Assembly (NCBI GenBank): GCA_023055505.1
Contig: JALIRH010000023.1
Span: 11,776,271 to 11,840,270, forward strand
DNA length: 64,000 bases
Direction: 5' to 3'
Origin: Callipepla californica brunnescens
Lineage: Eukaryota; Chordata; Aves; Galliformes; Odontophoridae
This document shows, in pieces, positions 40,401 through 52,400 of the stretch (its first letter is position 1; every line of letters begins with the position of its first letter). The translations under genes were made by a program, and so were the position numbers. The notes beneath the pieces were generated by a model. The model ran no database searches. It worked only from the letters and a program-made list of their open reading frames with translations, and was not told the origin of the DNA.

Positions 40401-43400
40401 TCTCACCACCCTTTCAGTAAAGAATTTATTCCTAATATCTAGTCTAAAACTACCCTCTTCCAGTTTAAAGTGATTTCCCCTTATCCTGATGCTGCCTGCC
40501 CTTATAAAAAGTCCTTCCCCAGCTTTCTTGTAGGCCTCCTTCAGATGCTGGAAGTCTCTGCAGGGCCTTTTCTTCCCAGGGCTGAGGAGCCCCAGCTTTC
40601 ATAGTGCTCCAGCCCTCTGATCATCTTTGTGGCCCTCATCTGGGCTTGCTCCAGCAGCTCCATGTCCTTCTTGAATTGGAGGCTCCAGAACCAGACACAG
40701 TAGTCCATGTGGGGTCTCATGAGAGCAGAGAAGAGGGAACTCTGGACAACAGCCACAGCTTAAAGCAAGAGATAATGCAGCTTGTGCTAATATTTCCTAT
40801 TCAGTGGTCCATTGGGCCTTTGGCCATAATTACATGAAATTGTAAGTTAATATCTTTACCATTCCACTCTTGTTATCTGATACAGAATTTAAGCCCTCAT
40901 GTCTTACTGAGATGTTTATGCAAGGTAATATAAATAAGTAGCTGCAGTTTTATTCTCCCATGAAGTACTTGCGTGATGGTTGAGTTATACATTTAGATCT
41001 ATTTTCATTGAGGCACTGTGGGTTTAATTCTCTCCTAATGCTTGGCACAGAAATGAAGAGGAATAAGGCAGGTTTACAATTCCTTGCATGCTTCCCCTAC
41101 TGGAACCAGTTTGCTTCCTTCTGAAAGAGCTTGCTTCATGGTGTAGGGACAGCTGGAAAGCAGAGCTGCCTTCCTCCCTGGAAGACTGTAGTGACACACA
41201 GCATTTAACTCAGAATCACAAACAACCATGGGTTTTCCTTAAAGGCAGTCTCCTGACTGTTAATAGTCCTATCCTTTGCTTCTGTGATACAAGGAGTCTG
41301 AGGGATAACAAAGAAACTATATTCTTTTCAGATGTAAATATATTGCAGATTCTGATTCTGCTTTCCAAAGCAGATGTTGAAAATCCTATGAAAATAAATT
41401 CAGGTGTAAAAGGAAATAGAGCACTTTTGAAAGCAGGGAAGTAGTTCATGTACATGAATATCCCAGGGTATGTGAGGATGTGTCTATCGGGGGGAGCATG
41501 TATGGGGGTAATCTCAGCTTTTGAGGTTTGAAGAAGGAGCAGCAGCAGAGGGAGTTACTCCCTGTGTGTGTGGAATTAGGTCTTTTCTCTCCATCTGCCA
41601 TAAAGGGGAGTGAGCACAGTGTAAGGAAGTTGCACTCATAATGTGTTGACAAATATTTCTTGTATGTGAGTTGTGGGCAAGCTGTCAGTACTATTTGGGC
41701 ATACAGCTTGGAGCAGTGACTGGAAAAGACAGTTCTATAACTTCTCTTTTGAGAGATTGCCTGCAGTAGGGATCTTCATATACGTGAAATTTGAATGTGA
41801 AATGAAGATTAATGGAGTGAGACTAATCATTTATTAACATTAAATAAGGAGTAAATTACCTTAACAGTCTCCAAGATGTCTGTTAATACTTCCTGGGCAA
41901 GTACAACTGCAATTTTTTTCAGTAAACAGTGAGCTTTCTCTGCAGGCAGTAAATTTCTGACTCTGCAGGGCAACAGGCAAAACCTCTTTCTTTTTTGGGA
42001 TCAGATGCTGGGATAGTTTGAGACTTGGAAATCTGTTTCTTGACACCAGAAACAAAGCAGTGAGTCACTGTCAGTGACCAGCCAGACACACCAGAGTTCC
42101 ATCCGGCGTTGTCAAGTGCAGAAGGCAATGTATTGGAGCACTCGCATGTAACAGACACTAGCTCTTGGCTTCACTTTCCCCCAACAGTCTGCATGTTTGC
42201 AGAAAATACTTCTCCAGTACTGAATTCAATGTTCCTGGGGAGACTGTAAAAATACAGAAAGTACGTTAGGACCAGTGATGCCTGTGTCCATTTACACTTC
42301 ATGAAGTTTTCTAACACTTTCAAACGTTCCAGCCTTTGCTTTGTCTCAGATAACTTCTGAACTATGTTTTATGGCAATTAGAACACTCAAAAACCACCTT
42401 TCTGAAGAAAAAATGCACTATGAGCCATTTTTAAAAAGACCACACAAAACTTGGCACATCAACCAAAGTTATTTCTGCAGTTTGTTATCTACGCAGTTTA
42501 TTTTGTTTTATAATGCATACAAAGCACATGCTGCTAAATTGGGCTCATCTGTTGGTACAGTTGATGCCACAACCAGCTCAACAAGGCCTCCAGGCTGAAA
42601 AAGGGCTGAGACAGAGAGCACAGGGGAAGTATCTAAATATGCTTGTTTTGCACTTAGTTCTTCCCCAGCTGTCCATCTGTAACAGCTGTCAGGTTCCAAC
42701 ACCAGACTGGGAAGATTGAGGGTCCAATGTACTGGAGTCGTTTGAGGTTTTATTATGTTTTGAGCAATGAATTGGGGCACACTCTTGCAAGAGAACTGCT
42801 CCCTGAGTGTAGTGTTCAGTGCCCAGTAAGGTTTGGCAGTGCAAGTATGCCAGGGTAAGTTCATCTGAATGGAGTTGTATGGATCATCTCACCTTTGTTA
42901 ATGCCTGCGTGATTACCCAAGGATGTCTGAGATGTAACGTAGGTAGAATGGGGCTTAATAGCTTTAATAGTCAGATGGGTAAAGAAAAATAAAATATGAC
43001 CCATAAAATTTGCTAGTTTGGAAAGTCAACTTACTTTGGCAGTGAAATAGGAGTCAGTGAGGATACTGTGAAGGAAACGAACTCATGAATTGGCAGAGTA
43101 AGACTGACAGATTTTTTCCAATGACCGCTATGTATCTCAGGTGTTATAAATGTGTGTTTCAGCTCAAAAAACATATGGTAAATACCGCTGCAAACACGTG
43201 CTTTAGGATAATTAGTACTGGATAGTCTTGGAGTGAAGTTGATGTAAGTAAGTGCATGCAAAAATTCATCAGAAATTTCAGCATTTCCCTTCTAAAGTTA
43301 TCTGGAAAGAAAGGAAAATATTTTGGGCCTCTGTCAAGAATAAAGGCTGAACATCTGCAATGACAGGTGTCCCTCAGCAGCTGGGGAAGCGTAAGAAGAA

Positions 43401-46400
43401 TGTGCCTGGAAGAATTTGCTCATGTGTCATCACTGCACAAGAGGAAGCACAAGAGGAAGCACAAGGGACACCATGATGTGACAGGTGCGTGAAGAGTGGA
43501 GGGGCCCACACAGATGTCAGAGCCTTGTGCTTATTCTAGGTGATGTCTGATGTGCTGAGAGGAACTCAGATACCAGGTGATTTATGAGTTGGATTCAGTA
43601 CCAGTGAAGAATTTGATTGGCCGTGTAAATGCTGGAAGCCTCTGTTGGTCAGCAGTAAGATATCTTGTGGAAAGCAAAACACCAGTGCTCTCCCTAAGTC
43701 TGCTAAATTCGTAGATGTTCATTGGCATCCATTTCTTCCTCAGACTAAGGCTTGCACAAGGGAGAGTCTTTTGATTTTGTTACCAGGTGAATATTATAGA
43801 TGTGATTCTGTGTATTTCAGATGGTTCACTGAGTGCCAAAGCTCCATGACCTAGTCTTTCTAGTGGTATCAGAGACTTGCAACTACATGGGCAGAGAAGA
43901 GGGAGCCATCGTGCATCAGCCTCCCTCACAGAAAGTCACAGCATCCTGTAAAATAACTTAGAGATCTTCTGGACTTTGAGACCAGCAAGGAGTATACAAC
44001 TATATATAGTCCCTGTAAAATTTAGAGTTGTTCTGGGGTTCAGAATGCATCCAAGTCTTTGGAAAACAAACAAACAAACAAAAAACCCAAAACGTGGCAA
44101 GTTTTCATTCTTAGTGTATAGTGATTCATATTTTTAAAATCATCTCCTCAACAAAAAGGAAGAGGGTAATTCTTGAAGAATTAAAATCAAAGATTGCAGT
44201 AGCCTTGATTGAATTCCTGGCTTTTTGGGCTGCAAAGTTCACCTCCAGGTTAATTTTTTCCAGTTTTAACAGTACCTGTGTCAGAGTACTTGGCCAGAAG
44301 CTGTTACCCATCTTCTTGGAAAAGAGCTCCAGAAGTAGGGTTGTGATCCCCTGTGTTCAGGTTCCGATAGGTGTATCTTTTGATGCAGGGTGCATATATC
44401 TGTATGAAAAATCCATTGATAAACATCTCTGGGCATAGGGGATTTGATACCTAATGAATGTAATTGCACAGCAGGTTATATTTAAAGTTCAAATGGCAAA
44501 TGTAGATGTCAGGATTAACAGTACAACTGCTGTCTGTTCCCGTAAAATGTGCCTGAGATATTTTAGAGATAACAATTATTTAACCTGAGGCTGTTTTGAT
44601 AAACTCTTGAAAACCCTTTTTTTTTTTTCGTGTGTGTGTGTGTGTGTGTGTTTGTGGATTTTGGCTGTCTTTACAACTCCCCAGTTGCTACCAACTATGT
44701 GTCAGACAGGACTATGTGTACAGGGCAGCAGGCATAGAGACCTCCCTCATAAACCAGTGCCCCAAATGCTGATCTTTGAAGTGAAAGTACTGCTGGATAC
44801 AGTTTGTAGAGCTCCGGGAAATACTAGCCATGGTCATGGAGTTAGTTATGTTCAGCATCAATAAATGTGTCCCTTGCGGGTTTTGTAGTTGCAGATGCTG
44901 AATCTTCTCTGTTACATGCTCCTGGTCGAGGATGAAACTTGCTGGGACAGAAAATGAGTCACTGTGGTTGCTTTCTCACTTAGAGTGGATTACTCGAGAG
45001 TAGCCGCTGAGTAAACATGGCAGCAACTAAGGGGCTGCCACACAGCAGCAGCTGGTAATAAACAAAACAAGAGCCAGTCACTGTCAGCAGCTTTAACAAA
45101 GCAGTGATGTGACTAGGCAGGCTTCTACCGAGTTACAGTTTGCGCCCATCAGGATCTGATTAGCTCACCGTTAAGCAGTTTCTGTAGCCAACTGTTTTGA
45201 GGCCTGGATCTAAACACAAACCTATTTTATTAGTCTTTCTATGTGTGTTTTGTGGTGTGAGATCAGTGGTCTGTCCACTAATGTTATCCTAATTATCTTG
45301 GAATAAATAAAAAAAATTTTGAAACTTACAGAAAGCAGGAAACTGCACTCAGGATTTTTTGAAGGCAGTGAAATTAAGTAAGTATTCCAAATATTTCAAA
45401 ACCAAATAATATTTCAGTCTTTGCAAGACTTAATACCCAGCTGTACATCAAAGTAAATGCAGTTTGTCTAGGCCTATCACATTTGTAAATTTTCTTGGAG
45501 GGAAAAGACTAGTGAGCAGAGGATACATTTTATTATTTGATCTGATGTAGCTGAGAGACAAGTATTTAGGCAGATGAGCTATTTTTTGTAGTGCAGTAGG
45601 CCAAGTGATTTGGCAGATGTGGAGAAAACATCTCTGTAGAAAAGCTTTGCTTTTGTAATCTCTTACAGAGCACATCGCTGTGGTTTGTAGAAGCACTCCG
45701 GGAGGGTTCCAGTTGGGATTTTTCCTTTCCCTGAGGATTGTGATGCAACCTTCCCAGGACCCCAGTGCATGTTTCAGCCCTGCACCCAAGCCAAGTCAGC
45801 CTGGGCAGGCTCTCAATCTGCTCTCCTGTAGGCCCCAGCCTCAAGGCTCTCTTGTTCTTGCTTGTTTTGGGCCACTGCTGTTGTGCTATTGCTTGCTTTG
45901 TGGGATAGGGACCAACAACTTGGCTTGAGTTGCAAGTCTGCTGGCTTCATTTAAAAAAAAAAGTCACTGTTGCATGCATGAGAGATTGGCTGTTTGGTTG
46001 TGGGCAGGATGAGAGGTGGTCAGAGCAGAACGTGGAACAGAGCTAGTGACATGCCATGGGCATACCCCAGCACACCCACAATGAACATCTGCAATGTTAA
46101 TAAGCAGCATAATTCAAGGGAACACTGTAGGACTGAATTTTTACCTTCTTTTGTTGAAGGAAAGCAGTCCTGCACTGGTAAAGGAGCTGTTGCAGTACTT
46201 TTCTCTGTGCTGGTAATGTGATAGGGGAAACAGATGGAGCTCGTAACAAGAAATGAACTCTGTGTGCACATGCATGCCTGTTGGTTCTCTATTTTCCATA
46301 GTTCTTTTTTATATTCCTTGTCTACTGAAAACAATAGAACCTGATTTGAGGAGCCAAAGACTACAGAAAAGTGTCTTCTAAAATATTTATTTACAGTTCA

Positions 46401-49400
46401 GAAATCCACAGCAGAGCATTCTGCATCTCCAAATCTTGCCTGTTTTCTGCTCAAGTGTCCACAGAATCACAGAATCACAGATATGGCCTTTTGAAAGAAC
46501 TCTTGCAAGTAAAATCAGAGATAACAGACAGGAATCTGGGATCCTTTATGTCAGCAGGTAAAGAGCTGTCGAAGTGATATAATGAACAGAATGAAAAGGA
46601 GATGTGAGAGGTTTGAATGACTGCTTGCTGGAGCAGGTGAATAGTCTGCAAGTCCACGTAGTTGTGTTTGGAACAAGCGGAAAGAAAACTTGAAAAGGAC
46701 ATAAAAACCAGTGAGGTCATTGTGAATGAAAATAAGCCCACAAGGTTGTGCTTGGAACAAACGGAAAATCTAGTGTAATTGGTGCATGATGTCAGGATCT
46801 TCACAGGGAGAGCAGGGAGATAACCCAGCTGTGGCCAAAAGCTCGTACATCTAAAGCATCCCCAGTGAGACTCTTGTAGTGGAGCAACTCCTCCAAATCA
46901 AAAACATAAAACAGCAGCAGAAGCTGAACCCCTGCCAGGCGTTTGCAGACACGCCACTGGATCAAGGCAAGAAGGCACTGCCAGTATGGTAGTAGCTGTG
47001 ACTACGTGCCAGAGATACAGAGAGCTGCAGGATATTGTGTTACTTTGACAGTTTTTGACAGGCTCACTAACAGCTGTCTTTCTGCACTTTCTGGGGAAGC
47101 AAAGGAGAATGCAGTGGGTGGGGCTGGTAGTTGATCCAAGGCCTCCATGTAGGAATGGTGTTGGTAACAAGCCTTTGAGAGCTTTTTTCCCCTGAGCCAG
47201 TTGGTGTCCTTGGCCACTGAAGGCCCCAGGTGATAGCTCACACTTCTGGGAGAGAGACTTGGTTTGTAAAGCCTGGAGGTACCAGGGCATCTCCTGCTGA
47301 CAGGGCTGTCACTGCAGCAGAGAAAGGTTCATGATTGCTTGAAAGAGTTACCTGTATGCTTATCGCCCACAACTGTGTGCTGTTTTGTAAAATACTTTCT
47401 GTTTTGACTTAATATTGTTCAGCTTTGCGGAAGTTCCTTGGGAGCCCAACTGTTCTTCCTGAAACACTGGAATAGTATTGAGGTGAATTTAAGGAGGTCT
47501 TCATTTGCTCTCCTCAGTGGGTGGTAAATGGACTTCTGGTGACCAGAAAGGACCATGAGCTTTTGCTGTAATCTTGAGTTACCTCTGTGAACACACAGGA
47601 GTTGGTCACAGACAACAGCAGGGCATGGGTACAGCCAATATTGTCCGCTTTTGTATCTCTTTTCCTCAGCTGCTTTTCCAGAGCTGCTTTTAGGATACCA
47701 CAGAAAAAGACAGAGAGATTTAAAGACTGAAAGATTTTTTCCTGTGACAACACAATTGGTCCCAGTGGATGCTGTGCATTTCTTCTGCAGTGAATCTAAG
47801 TTTGCCACAAACAAGCTCCACCATGGCTTAGCAGGAATGGAAAGACCAGGTATATGCTGCCTTGTCAAGCAGATTTAATCATGGACATTTCAGGCATCAG
47901 GGACTGAGCTGCTACTTTCATGAACGTGGGTTAGACTTAGCTGCTCAGGCCAGTGCACGCTGTGCTTTCATCTGTCTGTACAGGCCAGAAATTGCTGCCA
48001 TAAGTTCCCTGGGGACCAGGGGAAGTAGTCAACAGCTGACACTGCTGCTTCTCTGCCTCATCGGACAGCTGTGGCCAGCAAGGGGGATATGAGGCAGATG
48101 GGCAGACATCCTCTTCTTTCTCCCCCTCCTCTTCCTCCTCTTTCCTTCCCACTGCTCTCTTTGGCTGATAGTGCTCTGAGACACTGCTTCTTGCTGCTGC
48201 TGGGGATATACTGCTGTGGAGGCCTTGCCCAGAGGTTCTTCTCTTGTGACAGGCCATTCTTTCCGGAGCTTGATGTACGGTGGCACCCTGACCGAAGCTT
48301 TTGTATGCTTGAATGGTTTAAAGGTTTTGACTTTCTTCATTGAACTGTAGAGGAAAAGTTTTTCTTCGTATTGAAGTCACTTGCTCATGCAGTTTTTTGC
48401 TTTCCTAAGATACTACCTAAAAGAATTTGGAAATTCTGCTCTTCCTCTACCTAAAAAACCATACCAAAATGTGTTGTAACTATTCTTGGGAGGAAGAATA
48501 TTCTCTGGATAAAACTCAGCTATTCCAAGTTAAAGCAAATTTAACAATGATGCACCTACTCCTCTATCTTTTCAGATAGCTGACAGCAAATCAACAGAAA
48601 GTGCTACGTTAGTTAAAAAAAATCCTTTTCTCTGGAAAGAAACTGTACCAAAAGCAGAGTGCTGAATGTGAAGTTTTGCTTTCCAGTTTCCACAAGCCTT
48701 CACCTTTTCAGCCAAAATCTCACTGAGATATATAGGAGAATTTGTGTGTTCCTAACTCAAACTTTGAACCTTCATCTAAGCATAATCTGCTCCAGGGATA
48801 GCCTCCAACTACAGACTCAGTTTTCAAAATGACCATTGGTATCATTATTTATTTATCATTGGTATTTTTATCATCAGTGTTTTTAACCAGCTTTAACCAT
48901 CTGGTGGTGTAGGAATGAATTGTTTTGCTTCTGCTTCTGCTGCTGCTGCTGCTTCTTTTTTTTTTTTTTTTAACCAGTAGAATATTTTCTCGTTCTTTAC
49001 TGAAATTCAAACATAACTGACATTTCTTTTAAATTTTATCTATAAATAAATGAGTGACTAATGTAAATTCCCAATCCTTTTCTACTTCATATATCCTTGC
49101 TAATTTTTATTTTGGAACTAGCTATTTATATACATTTTTCTTGTAAAGCTGCACTGTTGCTGAGCTGAGCAAACAGCTGTGACAGATATAAAGCCCTCTG
49201 AAGGGTGTAATGTCTGTGGTTGTTTCCAAACGTTTACAGTCTAAATACATCAGTAAAAAGCTAACTAGTGATTTTAGTTATCCCAATTGTTTGTTTTGAT
49301 ATATGTATATATATTTTCAGTTTCTTAATGGAATGTGGTTTAGCTCATTAGCCTGTGTCTGGCATTGTTCCTTGTTTGTGTTACTTACAGGGAGATCAAT

Positions 49401-52400
49401 TGCTGTCATTCCCTTACAGTACTAGGGAAAAAGCAGAAAAGGCAGTACTGCTGGTTCCATAAAAACCATTGTTGCAATCACTGCTTACTGATGCATAGAT
49501 TCCTATTTAGTAAGTAAATAATACTAATGAGAAGGTTAAATACTGAATAGGAAAATATGAGTGAATGGCTCTGTAAGGAACTACTTCTTAGAAAAGCAAG
49601 GTCAGAGATGTGCACTGAGGAGGATTTTAAAGGTTTCATTTTGTAAGTACTGCCACGATGCACGTTTGCATTGAGTTTGGATTGGTTTGCAGCATTGGGA
49701 CCTAAGTTACCCAGGGCTCAAGATTTTGCTAGGCAGTGCAGGAAGGAGAACATGCTTGGTCCTGTTCAGAGTTTGATTCAGCTGTCAGGAAGAAACCTGG
49801 GTTGAGAAGTCTGTTACTTGCCTGCTGATGCAGTGAGTGCGTGCTGAGAGAAATACATCTGAGGCTCCCCTTTCTCCCATCTCTTCCCATAGCTGCAAGT
49901 GTTTGCCATCACCAGGAGACTGCTGACTGCCAGCACTTACAGGTAGTTAGCTGTCCCTGGTGCTGCTATCACCTGTAAGGAAGCTTGTATGGTGTCTTCA
50001 CCATAGCAGCAAAATAATATGCCCTTCCCTAAAAGGGAAAAGAATGTGCAACTTTCTTTATTTACATACTCAGTTATGCCAATGAGGGCCACATCTATCC
50101 CCTCGTTAAGTAATTGACAGAAATTGCAAGAAATTGTGCATTTGTATTCCTGCATCATCAGGCTTTTACCAGCATTTTCTGTAATTCCGATGATTTTCAT
50201 GAGTAGCCCTCTTCTGACACCTCCGGAGTGACTTCAATTAAGTGCTTTCGGTGGTTGGAAGGAAGAGGATTTTAAGAAATAAAACAGCCTGGTATAGCTT
50301 GCTCCAAAAAGAAGATGCATGTTGCATTTTAAATGAGAAATTTCTGGGTACAGCAGCGTGCATTCATCCATTTCTTCATGGACTACTGAATATTCTTCTG
50401 TTACTCCCACAAACAAGTGTGGAAATTTGTCTGCTTCTTTACTCCAAGGAACCCTCTCTTTGCATTAATTTGCTCTCACAATCGCTCTGTGTCAGTCCTT
50501 GAGGTCTGCATTGTGAGACTTTCCTTTCTGCAGCAGTAGCATGTCATTGCTATTATTGAGATAAAGTTTAGTATAAAGGCCATTTAGTCAATGCTTGCAT
50601 TCATTTGGAAGAAGTTTAACATTAGCATTTTCTTTGCTTGATTCTGCAACGTGCCAGGCTCCGTGATCCTGATTAGCAAAGCACTTGAACGTGCACATAA
50701 AACTCTCTATCAGTGATCCCATTGATTTCAGCCGAGTCAATCACATATTTATTAAATTGGGATGAGAGCACTTATTTTCTGGAGACTTTAGCAGTTAAGT
50801 CAAATTTAAAAGAAAAGAACTAGGAGATCTCAGTTGTAAAGAATGTTCATGATCTTTTCTTTCATGTCTGCGGGGATTCAGAGCAGTCCTGTCCGGAAAC
50901 TCCGAAGAGGTTTTCGTCCTTTTTTAAATGACTACTTCTGTACAATTACTTTAGTCTACTTATAATTAAGTCTTAAAGCCAGGCAGCCATTTGAACCTCA
51001 CAGCTGGTTATTTGAGGTCTTCATGTGGATGGGTGTTCCTTTGTCAATGCTAATTTATTCTGAAAAAAGGGGAATGTTATAAGAATGTTCTGTTTTTTTT
51101 TTTTTTTAATTATTATTATTTCTGTGGTGTTTCTCATGAAGTCTAGACAAAAATAGTGTTGAAATATAAATTGAAATTTCCAGGCATGGATTCTGAATTG
51201 TAGGTTTCTTTGTAACCAAGATGATCCAAATTCAGGCTAGCTCAAAAACAGTTTCTGTTTCGGAACTGGATATTGCCCTTAAATAAACTAAAAACAAATA
51301 TTATATGAGGAAGATCTGACTATGACAGAGCCTGTTAACATCCCTCTGTTTTCCATGCTCGTGAAAAGATGTGCATTCCCTGGAAAAGATCACACCAGAA
51401 ATGAATGCTGTGTGAACTGACTGAATAGCTGTGTGCTGGTGGATGTTCTCTGCACTCACATTGTAGGTAGTAGCAGATGAAGTATTTGGCAGGCATATTT
51501 ATATACACATTTCTTCATCTATTTTTCTTTGCTATGCTGCTGTAGAAGCAAGTTACTTATAGTTTACCGGTGGCTTTGTCTATTCCACCAGGAGTCTGAA
51601 TCCTAGCACAGCAAATAGAAGAACAAATTAAAGTGAGAGGAAAGAAAAATTAATTCTGTAAAAGTGAAACAAAGTACAGCTTTTCCATGTCCACACATCC
51701 CTTATGCTGCATAGGGCTGATTCTACCCTGTAAGTAAGTAGTGAATGGACAGTATAAATGAGTTAGGTAATTTTCTGTACATTATTCTTACAGGATAGAG
51801 GGAGTGTATGAGGTGGGAGGTTGTAACATGTGCTGCCCAGGGAAACAGTTGTCAGAGCTGCTGTCTGCTTATGGCATCTTTCCAAAGGCACTGAGGTGAG
51901 GGCTTCAGGACCTACGTAGACCAGATCTGTGCCTGTATTTTGACTTATGGGGTGGTGGCTGTCCATCTGTATGTTTTTTTTCACAGTGGAAAGAATACTT
52001 GTGAATGTGAGAGGGCGATAGGAGAGCATCTAAGAATCAGCCTCAGGGTGGTTCAGTTGAGTTGGAGGGTTCAGGCCAAACTTGGGAAAAGAGAGTTTGC
52101 CACAAAGGCAAACAGTACAAACATCATTACTCTGATTCTTGGTGTGTCCACCCTAAGCAAGTGCTTACACACGTAGAAACTGAGAATGGCCTCTCTGGTT
52201 GAGTAAAATGAGACTGAAGAAGAAATACACACTTGATGGAAAAAGGGTAGGTGTGATATTCTGTTTTGTGAAAGACTGACATGACACAATCCTCAAGTGC
52301 TCTTGCAACTCTTGCATGCAGTCTGGCTATTGAGAACTGGTACCAATTCTTATTTGTCTGATACTTGTGTCTGCCAGGTTAGGAGAATCATTTTCCAAAT

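Noticed and set aside
47419..47868. Minus-strand open frame of 149 codons in intron 2
   Set aside because: No recognisable family, no promoter or splice context, ordinary composition; most likely random.
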